Origin: Streptomonospora wellingtoniae
Lineage (GTDB): Bacteria > Actinomycetota > Actinomycetes > Streptosporangiales > Streptosporangiaceae
Direction of reading: 5' to 3'
DNA length: 64,000 nucleotides
Assembly: GCF_031845375.1 (NCBI RefSeq)
Contig: NZ_JAVREK010000003.1
Location: 186,001-250,000 of the forward strand
The translations under genes were made by a program, and so were the position numbers. Positions 1 through 8,059 of this stretch are shown here, piece by piece. The notes below the pieces were generated by a model. The model worked only from the letters and a program-made list of their open reading frames with translations, had not been told where the DNA came from and made no database searches. The first letter of the stretch is position 1. Every line of letters starts with the position of its first letter.

Positions 1-552
1 CAGCCGGGCCAGCCACACCGCGACGGGCGGTACCGGCATCGCGTAGAGCAGTTCGCGCCGGGGGTCGCGGCGCGGTTCGCACACGGCGAGCACGCCCATC
101 GTCACCAGGAGGGTGACACCCGGACCCAGCAGGAGGCCCGGGTATGGACCCGAGCGCCAGGCGAGGACGAGCAGCACCGCGAAGCCGAGCGCCGTCAGGG
201 GCCACAGGGCATGCGGCACCAGGCGGGCCTGGCGCAGCACGAGCGCCGCGGTCAGCCGCCACGACGCCGGCCCGGACGGCGCAGCGCCCGCCGCGAGTTC
301 GCGCTCCGGCCGGGTGCTGCGGCGCAGCGCGGGCAGGACGACCTCGTCGAAGGACGGGACCGCCGGGCCCGGCCCGGGCACCTCCTCCGCCTCGACCGCG
401 CCGACCGCGTCACGCAGCGCCGCGGCCGCGGCGACCCGGCGGCGGCAGTACGAGCAGTCCGCGAGGTGCTGCGCGGCTCCGGTGCCTGCCCCCGGCCGCA
501 TGCTCTCCGAGCGGGCCGCCGCCAGGATCCTCTCGTCGTCGAGGTGCATCAT
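1..552 (-). CDS. zf-HC2 anti-sigma factor, partial (runs off left edge)
   Basis: Likely membrane-bound anti-sigma factor that sequesters the ECF sigma factor encoded just upstream. The frame is open from an ATG at 552 to base 1, so only the first 184 residues are present. A zinc-binding anti-sigma motif is visible near residues 28-36 (HLADCSYC, H-x3-C-x2-C). It is followed by an acidic/Pro-rich linker and two hydrophobic stretches (WPLTALGFAVLLVLAW and GVTLLVTMGVLAV) that look like membrane segments. The start overlaps the sigma-factor stop (ATGA), the usual translational coupling of sigma/anti-sigma pairs. The C-terminus and the total number of membrane segments cannot be seen. Confidence 0.8.
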   Translation of the reverse strand, partial: MMHLDDERILAAARSESMRPGAGTGAAQHLADCSYCRRRVAAAAALRDAVGAVEAEEVPGPGPAVPSFDEVVLPALRRSTRPERELAAGAAPSGPASWRLTAALVLRQARLVPHALWPLTALGFAVLLVLAWRSGPYPGLLLGPGVTLLVTMGVLAVCEPRRDPRRELLYAMPVPPVAVWLARL

Positions 553-1097
553 GTCCCTTCACCCCCCTCTTCCAGCAGCGAACGCACCAGGCGGGCGCGG
601 GCGTGCGCCATCCGACTCTTGACGGTGCCCACGGGTACCGCGAGCACCTCGGCGATGTCGCGGTAGGCCAGCCCGTCCACGAGCGCGAGCACGACGACCT
701 CCCGCGAGTGCTCCGGGAGGCGGCGGACGGCGGCCATGATCGCCTCGTGGCCGACGGCGGACAGCACCTGGACCTCGACGTCGGCGGAGACGTCGGCGGG
801 TTCGGCCATTTCGTCAACGTCGACGGTCGCGGGCGCGGTCCTGCGCAGCCGGTCGTGGGCCTTGCGCCGGGTGATCCCCAGCAGCCAGGAGCGCACCGAG
901 GCCTCGCCCCGGTAGCCGTCGGCCGAGCGCCACACCGCGAGCCACGCCTCCTGCAGGATCTCCTCGGCCGTCCCGGTGTCGGAGGTCAGGCGCCGCAGCA
1001 GGCCCAGCATGTCGGCGGCGTGGCGCTCATAGAGGCGGCGCAGCGCGCACTCGTCTCCGTCGGCGACGCGCACGAGCAGACTGCGGTCGGCCTCCAC
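549..1097 (-). CDS. RNA polymerase sigma factor, ECF subfamily
   Basis: ECF sigma factor of about 182 residues. Region 2 is recognisable (YERHAADMLGLLRRLT, then WRSADGYRGEASVRSWLLGI), and so is region 4 with its helix-turn-helix (LPEHSREVVVLALVDGLAYRDIAEVL followed by GTVKSRMAHARARL). I chose the GTG at 1097 because GGAGG lies about 5 bases upstream; an ATG further upstream (1175) would add a low-complexity N-terminus. The stop overlaps the anti-sigma start. The gene follows an ABC transporter pair on the same strand with a 90-bp gap, so the exporter and sigma/anti-sigma genes may form one envelope-stress or antibiotic-response unit; that link is inference. Confidence 0.9.
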   Translation of the reverse strand: MEADRSLLVRVADGDECALRRLYERHAADMLGLLRRLTSDTGTAEEILQEAWLAVWRSADGYRGEASVRSWLLGITRRKAHDRLRRTAPATVDVDEMAEPADVSADVEVQVLSAVGHEAIMAAVRRLPEHSREVVVLALVDGLAYRDIAEVLAVPVGTVKSRMAHARARLVRSLLEEGGEGT

Positions 1098-1187
1098 GTG
1101 CGCCTCCCTTGCGCTCGTCGTGGGTCGGTGGTGCGTAGGTGCAGCGCCTCGGGCTCCGCTGCGCATGATCATCACACTCGCACCGCC

Positions 1188-1889
1188 TCAGCTGCGGTCC
1201 AGCAACGCGAAGAACCCCTGCTCCAGGTCGCCGTCCAGCGCGAGGCCCTCCAGCGCACCCTCGTAGCGCATCCGCCCGTCGGCCAGGACGCCGACCCGGT
1301 CGCAGGTGTGGGCCATCTGGTCGAGGTTGTGGCTGGAGACCAGGACGGTCACGCCGTCGGCCGCGAGGCGCCGCAGCAGGGTACGCACGTCGCGCATGCC
1401 CACCGGATCCAGACCGTTGGTGGGTTCGTCCAGCACGAGCAGCCGCGGCCGTGCCAGCAGCGCGATGGCGATACCGAGCCGCCAGCGCATCCCCAGCGAG
1501 TACGTCGACACCCGCCGGGCGGCGAAGGCGCGCATGCCGACCGCCTCCAGCAGCTCCGGGACGGCTCCCGGGTCGACACCCCGCAGTCTGGCGTGCATGC
1601 GCAGGTGCTCGACGGCGCTGTAGCGGGCCCACAGCCCCGGTTCGGTGACCAGTGCCCCGACCGCGCGCAGCGCTGCGCGTTCGAAGGGTGCGCCGAACAG
1701 CTCCAGTGAGCCCGAGTCGGGCGTGGCCAGCCCGGAGACGATCTTGAGCAGGGTGGTCTTTCCCGCACCGTTGGGGCCGAGCAGGCCGTAGACCTCGCCG
1801 GCTCGAACGCTCAGGTCCGTCCCGGCGAGGGCCCGGCGCCTGCCCAGGTGCTTGGTGAGTCCGGTGACGCGGACCGCGGTGGCGGCCAT
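1188..1889 (-). CDS. ABC transporter ATP-binding protein (exporter type)
   Basis: ATPase subunit of an ABC-2 type exporter, about 233 residues. Walker A is GPNGAGKTT (near residue 40), the signature motif is the degenerate YSLGM (usually LSGG), and Walker B is LLVLDEPTNGLDP followed by the switch His in VSSHN. The degenerate signature resembles lantibiotic-immunity and drug-resistance ATPases. ATG at 1889 has GGAAGGAG upstream and shares one base with the permease stop, so the two are co-translated. The substrate is unknown; peptide or antibiotic export is the best guess from the family. Confidence 0.88.
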   Translation of the reverse strand: MAATAVRVTGLTKHLGRRRALAGTDLSVRAGEVYGLLGPNGAGKTTLLKIVSGLATPDSGSLELFGAPFERAALRAVGALVTEPGLWARYSAVEHLRMHARLRGVDPGAVPELLEAVGMRAFAARRVSTYSLGMRWRLGIAIALLARPRLLVLDEPTNGLDPVGMRDVRTLLRRLAADGVTVLVSSHNLDQMAHTCDRVGVLADGRMRYEGALEGLALDGDLEQGFFALLDRS

Positions 1890-2695
1890 CACAACTCCTT
1901 CCGGCCGACCCGGTAGGCCCCGGCGGCGAGCAGAACGGCGGCCAATCCCGCGGACAGGGCGACGACAAGCGGGACGATCCCGGCGTCGGTGAGCGGATGC
2001 CCTTCGGGCAGGGGAACCCCGCTGGCGCGGACATCGGCGAGGGGCACGACCGCGGTCATCGGCCAGCCCAGGGGGACGGCCCACCACACGCTCTTGTCGG
2101 CGAGCAGGGCGCCGAACAGCGACCCCAGCACCCCGAGGCAGACAGTGGGCGCGAACCCCCACTCCTCGGCGACCAGCAGGCACAACACCAGCGGGCCAAG
2201 GGACGCCGCCCAGGGCAGCAGGACCGAGGCGGCTGCCGCACCGGCGGCCTGGGGTTCCTCCAGCACCGCCCCCATCGGCGCCAGCAGCGCGACCAGCAGC
2301 CCCGCCTGGCAGGAACCGAGCAGTGCCAGCGCCGCGAACCGGCCCAGCAGGAAGCGGTACCGGGGCACGGCGTAGCCGTAGAGCACCGCCCGCGCCCCCT
2401 CGTCCTGGCGCGCGGCCGCCGACGTGTACAGGGCGCCGACCATCGGCAGCGAAACGCCCCAGAACATCGCGACGACGCCGGACCAGACCCCCCAGAGCTG
2501 CCCTGCCTGGCCCTCGGGCGAGCCGACCGAGATCAACCCCAGCGGGAGCACCAGCGCGATCGGCAGGCCGAGGGTGAACCAGAGCGGGAAGCCGCGCCGC
2601 AGCCGCGCCAGTTCGACGCCGGCGACGGTAATCAGGGACGGGTCGTCGCGTCGGCGTGCCCGAACCTCTGGGGCGGGTGGTGGGACCACTGCCAT
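1889..2695 (-). CDS. ABC-2 type transporter permease
   Basis: Membrane partner of the ATPase encoded immediately downstream, about 268 residues. The hydrophobic profile suggests six membrane segments: a first pair around residues 38-75, GRFAALALLGSCQAGLLVALLAP, the PWAASLGPLVLCLLV region, VCLGVLGSLFGALLA and a C-terminal VPLVVALSAGLAAVLLAAG. The charged N-terminus (EVRARRRDD) leads into VELARLRRGFPLW, a typical start for bacitracin/lantibiotic-type ABC-2 permeases. ATG at 2695 is preceded by GAGGAGG. The gene heads the minus-strand run permease, ATPase, sigma, anti-sigma. Confidence 0.82.
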   Translation of the reverse strand: MAVVPPPAPEVRARRRDDPSLITVAGVELARLRRGFPLWFTLGLPIALVLPLGLISVGSPEGQAGQLWGVWSGVVAMFWGVSLPMVGALYTSAAARQDEGARAVLYGYAVPRYRFLLGRFAALALLGSCQAGLLVALLAPMGAVLEEPQAAGAAAASVLLPWAASLGPLVLCLLVAEEWGFAPTVCLGVLGSLFGALLADKSVWWAVPLGWPMTAVVPLADVRASGVPLPEGHPLTDAGIVPLVVALSAGLAAVLLAAGAYRVGRKEL

Positions 2696-2921
2696 GGCGC
2701 CTCCTCGGCGTCGGAGTTCGTTTCGAGGAGTACGTAGCGCAGGGTGGTCGCCGCGGTTCACCGCAGGAGTGTGATGTGCGTCTCCGCGCGGGTTCGGTGC
2801 GGTGGCGGGAGGACGCATCGGGCGGCGCGGCGCGGCCCCCGCGAGCCGCCGTGGACAGCGGGTCCACCCGCGACGGCGCGCTGGCCAGAGGCGGGGCGCC
2901 ACCCCGACAACACCCGCCACA

Positions 2922-2984
2922 CCACCATTGATCTTGTAGCCATCGTCACTGGAAAACGTTTTCCCTCACGATGGCTACAAGATC
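2922..2984. repeat. Dispersed palindromic element, copy 1
   Basis: Core 2930-2984, exactly 55 bp: arms GATCTTGTAGCCATCGT and its mirror around a 21-bp spacer that is itself palindromic at its centre (GGAAAACGTTTTCC). The left flank CCACACCACC is shared with copy 2, and both carry CATCGTCACT where other copies have TATCGTGA. It lies at the 3' end of the sulfotransferase gene and supplies that gene's TGA stop (2983-2985). One arm base pairs imperfectly (CCATCGT/ACGATGG is complementary; the outer flank ATT/AGA is not). Confidence 0.93.
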
Positions 2985-4311
2985 AGAGGGGGTTCGACCC
3001 ACCCGAACGCCGGTCGGCGGCACGCCGGTTGCGCAGAACCCGCGCCATGCGCGTGGGGGCGCGGACGATCTTGCGGCTGCCACGCTTGGCCAGCTCCTGG
3101 ACCAGTCGGCGCGCCGGAACGTTGGGCAGGCGGTCCGAATCGCGGAGCCTGGCCTTTTCGGCGGCCCTGGCCGCCTTGTTCCTCGCGGACTCGGCGGCCT
3201 GCCGCGCCGCGGCCTCGGCCGCCTTCTCCGCGGCTTTCGTGGCGGCCTTCTCGTTCCTTCGCTCGCGGTCGTCGACCGCGACGAGAACGCCCAGCACGGC
3301 GTGCGCGGCGGCCTCGACCGGAACCGACACGCCTCCGGACGGAGCACCGACTCGATTCTCCGGCACCTCGGCGAGCTTCGCCAGGTCGCCCATCACCCGC
3401 AGGTCGAGGCCTTCGATCGTGGCCGCGGACTCCGCGCCCCGCTTGGCGGCACGCTCCATCGCCCACGACGGGGTGCTTATCACGCCGTCCTCGCGCGAGG
3501 GCCGGAAGCGGAGCTTCAGGTGCGGGGCGAGGCCGCCCCGGACGTAGCGGCCGTACATCGACTCGTCCAAGTCGGAGCCGAGGAACTCGCGGTTGAAGTG
3601 CCGGAAGAGCTCCGCCTCACCGTAGGACAGCGAGCGGTTGGTCTGGCTCTCGTCGGGAATCAGAAAGCCGTCGGGGAGGTCGAGGATCTCCTCGAAACTG
3701 CTCAGCAGCATGCCGGGCTCGGAGTCGTCGGCCACGATCACCGTGAGGTTCTCACTCCCGACGATCCCGGACCATCGGCTGACCAGGTCGCCGTGGTCGT
3801 GACGCCGCCAGAACGTGGGGACGGGATTCTCGGAGGGCGGCCGGTTGAAGGTGACGTCAAGCCATTCTTCGTAGGAATGCAGCACTCCGGCCTGGACGAA
3901 CTGCTGCCACTGGGCCGCAAGGATCTTGGAGAGCGGGCGCAGGGTCACGATGACGTGCACTCGGGAGCCGCCGAGGTCCTCGACGATCCGCCGCGCCGCC
4001 TCATCGTCGGCCTCGCAGAAGAACTCGCTGCTGACGATCGGACGCAGCTCACTCTCCGCCTCGACCTCGCCGAGCAAGCGCTGCCAGTAGGAGTCGTGCA
4101 GATGCGTGGAGCCGAATATGGGCGGAACCCCGACGGCCTGCTGCGCCGCGCCCGCCGGCTGGCGGTTCTTTCCGATGTAGGCCAGCCCGTGCTCCCGCAG
4201 GCGGGCGCGGGCCGTGTGAAGCGCGCCTTGGATCGCAGTCGTGCCGGTCTTGTGCGGACCTACGTGCAGAAAACGGGTGTCATTGGGCAGGCCGCCCATG
4301 CCTGACGCCAT
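2983..4311 (-). CDS. Sulfotransferase-family protein with Ala/Lys-rich helical tail
   Basis: Probable PAPS-dependent or related sulfotransferase, about 442 residues. The N-terminal HVGPHKTGTT (residues about 16-25) matches the 5'-phosphosulfate-binding loop H/K-x-G-x-x-K-T-G-T-T. An internal VIVTLRPL with a downstream Ser/Arg-rich stretch fits the 3'-phosphate site. The C-terminal 100 residues are unusual: a long Ala/Lys/Glu/Arg-rich helical segment followed by a very basic end (RRLVQELAKRGSRKIVRAP), which may be a coiled coil or bind nucleic acid or membrane. I chose ATG 4311 because AAGGAA lies about 9 bases upstream; 4368 is the alternative. The gene is alone and bracketed by repeat copies 1 and 2, one of which provides its stop codon. 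Acceptor unknown. Confidence 0.78.
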   Translation of the reverse strand: MASGMGGLPNDTRFLHVGPHKTGTTAIQGALHTARARLREHGLAYIGKNRQPAGAAQQAVGVPPIFGSTHLHDSYWQRLLGEVEAESELRPIVSSEFFCEADDEAARRIVEDLGGSRVHVIVTLRPLSKILAAQWQQFVQAGVLHSYEEWLDVTFNRPPSENPVPTFWRRHDHGDLVSRWSGIVGSENLTVIVADDSEPGMLLSSFEEILDLPDGFLIPDESQTNRSLSYGEAELFRHFNREFLGSDLDESMYGRYVRGGLAPHLKLRFRPSREDGVISTPSWAMERAAKRGAESAATIEGLDLRVMGDLAKLAEVPENRVGAPSGGVSVPVEAAAHAVLGVLVAVDDRERRNEKAATKAAEKAAEAAARQAAESARNKAARAAEKARLRDSDRLPNVPARRLVQELAKRGSRKIVRAPTRMARVLRNRRAADRRSGGSNPL

Positions 4312-4425
4312 GGTTGTTCCTTGGGGGATGAGGGGGATAATGCGCAAATCAGCATAAATGATAGCCATTTGACGCCCGCGCCGCGTTCTCCCCCTGATGG
4401 GCCGCTACTACGCCGCCCGCAACCG

Positions 4426-4498
4426 CCACACCACCGTTGATCTTGTAGCCATCGTCACTGGAAATCGATTGCCATCACGATAGCTACAAGATCAACGG
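4426..4498. repeat. Dispersed palindromic element, copy 2
   Basis: Core 4439-4493 (55 bp) with arms GATCTTGTAGCCATCGT and ACGATAGCTACAAGATC; the palindrome extends by CCGTT/AACGG to 4434-4498. The left flank CCGCCACACCACC (4421-4433 region) is the same as in copy 1. It lies between the DUF574 methyltransferase stop and the start of the sulfotransferase gene, in the same orientation of flanking sequence as copy 1. Confidence 0.93.
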
Positions 4499-4526
4499 GG
4501 CCTGGGGAGCGTGGAGCGTGGTGGGC

Positions 4527-5363
4527 TCAGGGCTTGCGGGCGACGCCGCAGTACTGCGCGACCGGGGCAGTGGTGCCCACCTCCGGCTGTTCGGGGTGCC
4601 AGAGCGTGCAGGAGACCACGCCGGGCTCCACCGGCTCCAGGCCGCCGAGCAGATCCCGGAGCCCTGCGGCGTCGCGGAGGGTGAGCGGGGTCGAGCCGCC
4701 CTCATTCCACAGCCGGGCCGCCTCCTCCATCGCCTCGCGGTGCACCTCGTTGGTGGAATGCGAGATCACCAGGAAGCTGCCGCTGGGCACGGCCTCCATC
4801 ACCTGCTTGATGATCGCGCGCGCCTGCTCGGCGTCGGGGACGAACTCCAGGATGCCCAGCAGCATGACGGCCACCGGGCTGCCGAAGTCCAGGGTCTGGG
4901 CTGCCCGGGCGAGGATGCGCTCGGGCTCGCGCAGGTCGGCGTCGACGTAGTCGGTGGTCACGTCGTCGTCGCCGGCGAGCAGCGCGCAGGCATGGGAGAG
5001 CACGACCGGGTCGTTGTCGACGTAGACCACGCGGGAGCCGGGCGCCACGTCGCGGGCGACCTCGTGGGTGTTGCCGGCGGCGGGAATGCCGGTGCCGATG
5101 TCGAGGAACTGGCGCACGCCCTCCTCGACCGCCAGGTAGCGAACGGCCCGGCCGAGGAAGGCGCGATCGGCGCGAGCGTTGTCGACCATGGCGGGGATGG
5201 CGGCGAGAATCCGGTCGCCGGTCTCGCGGTCGGCGGCGAAGTTGTCCTTGCCGCCGAGCCAGTAGTCCCAGATCCGGGCGGGATGAGCGACGCTGGTGTC
5301 GATCTCGCGGTCGGCGGCGGCCGAGTCGGCGCCGGCCCGCATCCATTCGGGCGTGTCACTCAT
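4527..5363 (-). CDS. DUF574-type SAM-dependent methyltransferase (copy A)
   Basis: Class I methyltransferase-fold protein of the PF04672 (DUF574) family, 278 residues, abundant in Streptomyces and Streptosporangiales and of unknown substrate. Diagnostic features are the N-terminal ARIWDYWLGGKDNFAADR, the SAM-binding loop FLDIGTGIPAAGNTHEV, the acidic residue after strand 2 (VVYVDNDPVVLSHA) and the C-terminal VVSCTLWHPE. I chose ATG 5363 (AGGAG about 9 bases upstream) over in-frame ATGs up to 5441. Length equals that of the copy at 40161. It has its own upstream gap and no obvious operon partner; repeat copy 2 follows its stop. Confidence 0.9.
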   Translation of the reverse strand: MSDTPEWMRAGADSAAADREIDTSVAHPARIWDYWLGGKDNFAADRETGDRILAAIPAMVDNARADRAFLGRAVRYLAVEEGVRQFLDIGTGIPAAGNTHEVARDVAPGSRVVYVDNDPVVLSHACALLAGDDDVTTDYVDADLREPERILARAAQTLDFGSPVAVMLLGILEFVPDAEQARAIIKQVMEAVPSGSFLVISHSTNEVHREAMEEAARLWNEGGSTPLTLRDAAGLRDLLGGLEPVEPGVVSCTLWHPEQPEVGTTAPVAQYCGVARKP

Positions 5364-5479
5364 CCGGGCACTCCTGTCAACGAGGGGTGGCATGTCGGAC
5401 ATACCGCCGCGAATCATAGCGTCCGAAGGCATTCCCGACACGGCGTCCGCGGCCGGAGTCGGCCACGCCGGATCCCGGA

Positions 5480-6183
5480 TGGCGCACGTCGTTGAGGCGC
5501 CAGGGCGAAGGGCGGATCAGTGTGCCGAGGTCGGCGGGCGGGAGGAGCAGGAGGTCGAGCCACGGGGTGGCCACCGCTCCGTCGCGGACGCGGATGCGCA
5601 GCAGCCCGGGGGACGGCCGCACCGGCGATTGGCGTCCTGGTAGGCGCGGTGGTCGGGGTGGTCGCTGCGCGGGTCGGTGCCGGCACCGATCAGCCGAGCG
5701 CCGGGGCGGGCGATCCGCGCGAGCCTGCCGAGCAGGTCGGGAGCGCACCCCGGGGCGCCCAGCAGGCCGAGGTTGTTGCCCGGCATCGGGATCGTGTCGA
5801 AGGCGCCCAGACCCTCCGGCAGCTCTTCCAGGGACCCCGCGACGGCGGCGAGGCCGCGTTCGCGCGCGACCCGCACGGCGCCGGGCGAGGGGTCGAGCCC
5901 GACGACGGCGCAGCCGCGGTCCTGGACGGCGCCGGCGTGGCCGGCCGCGCTACCCCAGTTCCAGCACCCTTCCGCGCGCCTGTGCGCAGGCCCACCGGTC
6001 CAGCGGCGAGAGGTCCTCGGCGCCGGTGAAGTAGCCGGCGGTGTCATGGGCGGCGATGCGGCCGTCGTCGCGCTCGACGATCATCCACGACGCCCCCGGA
6101 ACGCAGCCGGCCTGCCAACAGCGGGCCAGCGCGTTGCCGATGCGGGGACCGCGGATGCCTCGTCCATGGCGCGACCATGCCAA
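5480..6183 (-). pseudogene. Class I SAM methyltransferase, two frameshifts
   Basis: Three reading frames together spell one methyltransferase. The first (6183 to about 5950) gives WMIVERDDGRIAAHDTAGYF through ACAQARGRVLELG and stops inside the glycine-rich SAM loop. The second, from about 5950, continues with GSAAGHAGAVQDRGCAVVGLDPSPGAV through MPGNNLGLLGAPGCAPDL to YQDANRR. A second shift in a C-run near 5610 moves to the frame reading PGLLRIRVRDGAVATPWLDLLLLPP and WRLNDVRH. Two independent indels in a GC-rich gene suggest a decayed gene rather than sequencing error, though the second lies in a homopolymer. The exact ends are uncertain. Confidence 0.75.
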
Positions 6184-6290
6184 TGTGCGCCCCTGCGCGC
6201 ACCTCCGAGCCGGCAGGTCCGCGGGCCGCCGCGCTCAGCCCGGTCAGCAGCAGCCCGTGACCTGCTCGTCCGCGACCGGCGGCCCGGCGG

Positions 6291-7256
6291 TCAGCGGTAG
6301 CCGGTGCAGTCGGCGGGCCTGTCCGCCCATTGGACCTCGGCGAGGTAGCGCCAGGCGTCGGGGCGCGAGCCGTCGGTGTCGGTGAAGCCGTAGACCCCGG
6401 CCAGCCCGCCGCTGGAGACCGTCCCTCCCGCCCAGCGGGCGCGGTCGGGGTCAGCGGCCAGGGCCGCGACCGCGCGCCCGGTGTAGGTGGGACTCTCGGA
6501 GATGCAGAAGTGCGGCTGGTACCGGATCGCGTCGCGCCAGTTCGCCTCGGTCACGCCGAAGGCGTCCAGCATCGACTCCGACCGCAGCCACCCGGGGGTG
6601 ACCGCGACCGCGGTGCCACCGGCGTCCCGCATCTCCTCGGCCTGGGCCAGCGCCAGGCGCTGCACCGACACCTTCGCCAGGTCGTAGAAGCACCCGACGG
6701 AGGAGCGGTACTCGGCGTTGGCCTCGGCGGTGCCGTCGGTCATCTCCACGACGAGGCCGCCGGGTTCGCGGTTGAGCAGGGGCAGCGCGAAGTGGCTGGT
6801 GATGATGTGGGTGTCGACGCCGAGCCGCAACTGGCGCAGGCCCTGCTCCAGGGAGAGCTCCCACAGCCGCTTGCCGAAGACGGTGTAGACGTCGCCGCCC
6901 CAGACGTCGTTGACCAGGATGTCCAGTCGGCCCTGCTCGGCGTCGATACGCTCGATCACCGCCCGCACCTGGTCGGGGTCGAGGTGATCGGCTCCGATCG
7001 CGGTGGCGGTGCCTCCGGCGGCCCGCACCTGGTCGGCGGTCTCCTCGATGGTCTCGGGCCGGTTCATCTCCGACCGGGCGGCCCGGGTGGTGCGTCCGGT
7101 CGCGTAGACCACCGCCCCGGCGCGGCCCAGTTCCACCGCGATGGCCCGGCCCGCCCCGCGGGTGGCCCCCGCTACGAGGGCCACCCTGCCGTCCAGCGGC
7201 GCTCCGCCGGTTCCCCCACCCTCGCCCGACCCGCTCGTCTCGTCCCTCTCGCCCAC
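6291..7256 (-). CDS. SDR-family oxidoreductase
   Basis: Short-chain dehydrogenase/reductase, about 321 residues. The nucleotide-binding motif is GATRGAGRAIA, the strand-4 motif is ILVNDVWGGD in place of NNAG, and the catalytic pair is in YDLAKVSVQRLA (Y-x3-K). The C-terminal part is longer than classical SDRs (about 250 residues). The start is uncertain: GTG at 7256 has GAGGAG about 11 bases upstream, GTG 7265 and a farther start at 7325 are possible, and the first 30 residues are low-complexity Gly/Glu. Substrate not predictable. Confidence 0.85.
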   Translation of the reverse strand: MGERDETSGSGEGGGTGGAPLDGRVALVAGATRGAGRAIAVELGRAGAVVYATGRTTRAARSEMNRPETIEETADQVRAAGGTATAIGADHLDPDQVRAVIERIDAEQGRLDILVNDVWGGDVYTVFGKRLWELSLEQGLRQLRLGVDTHIITSHFALPLLNREPGGLVVEMTDGTAEANAEYRSSVGCFYDLAKVSVQRLALAQAEEMRDAGGTAVAVTPGWLRSESMLDAFGVTEANWRDAIRYQPHFCISESPTYTGRAVAALAADPDRARWAGGTVSSGGLAGVYGFTDTDGSRPDAWRYLAEVQWADRPADCTGYR

Positions 7257-7425
7257 TGTGCCCACGTCTCCTCGTTCGGGTCGCCGACTTCGTCCACTGC
7301 CCGTTCTACGCGCTGTTCCTGACACGGCATGGCGGGAACCCGCGGGACTCCGGCGGATTCCTCAGCAACGCGGACGGTCCCGCCCCTTGCGGCGGTGCGG
7401 CCGGGACGCGCGGACGCGGGCGGCG

Positions 7426-8028
7426 TCACCGCAGGCGCCGCGCCCGCAGCACGGTGTCGCGGGTGTGGTGTGTGCCCGCGGGTGCGGGCGCGTTCCGCGG
7501 ACGGGACTCGTCGACCAGGACGCGCCAGTCGGCACCGAGGAGCCGGGCGATTTCGGTGGGCTGGTAATAGTCGCCCGGCGCGGTGCCGTGCTCCAGGCGC
7601 TCCGGCAGGTCGGCAGGATCGTGGCTGCCGACGAGCAGCGTTCCGCCGGGGGCGACGGCAGCCAGCAGGGTCCGCAGCCCGGCGTGATCCGCACGGCGCG
7701 GGAGCGGGAAGTATTGGACGGACACCAGGTCGAACGCGCGGGAGGGGGGCGGGACGGCGGTCAGGTCGCCGCGCTGCCACGCCACGCGGTCGGCGACGTC
7801 GGCGCCCGCAACGGCGGCGCGCCGCAGGGCGACCCCGGAGACGTCGACCGCCGTCACCAGCCATCCGCGCCGGGCCAGCCAGAGGGCGTCGGCGCCCTCG
7901 CCGCAGCCTGCGTCGAGCGCCTGGCCCGGCGCCAGGTCGGCCGCTTCGGCGACGAGCACCCCGTTGGGGGCACCGCTGAACAGCCGCTCGCGGCCGCCGT
8001 ACCTCTCGTCCCAGAACTGTGCGTCCAT
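7426..8028 (-). CDS. Class I SAM-dependent methyltransferase
   Basis: Small methyltransferase of 200 residues, resembling the TehB/thiopurine methyltransferase group. FWDERYGGRERLFSG opens the fold, ALDAGCGEGADALWLA is motif I, VTAVDVSGVALRRA is motif II and FDLVSVQYFPLP is motif IV. Its stop lies about 170 bp from the SDR start, and it precedes no partner with a clear shared pathway. It is transcribed in the same direction as the FAD oxidoreductase upstream, 31 bp away, so these two are probably co-transcribed. Confidence 0.85.
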   Translation of the reverse strand: MDAQFWDERYGGRERLFSGAPNGVLVAEAADLAPGQALDAGCGEGADALWLARRGWLVTAVDVSGVALRRAAVAGADVADRVAWQRGDLTAVPPPSRAFDLVSVQYFPLPRRADHAGLRTLLAAVAPGGTLLVGSHDPADLPERLEHGTAPGDYYQPTEIARLLGADWRVLVDESRPRNAPAPAGTHHTRDTVLRARRLR

Positions 8029-8059
8029 CGTCCACCCTTCCTTCGTCGGTCTGCTGCCG

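Noticed and set aside
1889..2867. Longer upstream starts for the ABC permease and other frames over 1-2.9 kb
   Set aside because: Homology and ribosome-binding sites support the shorter starts; the extra residues are Arg/Pro-rich shadows.
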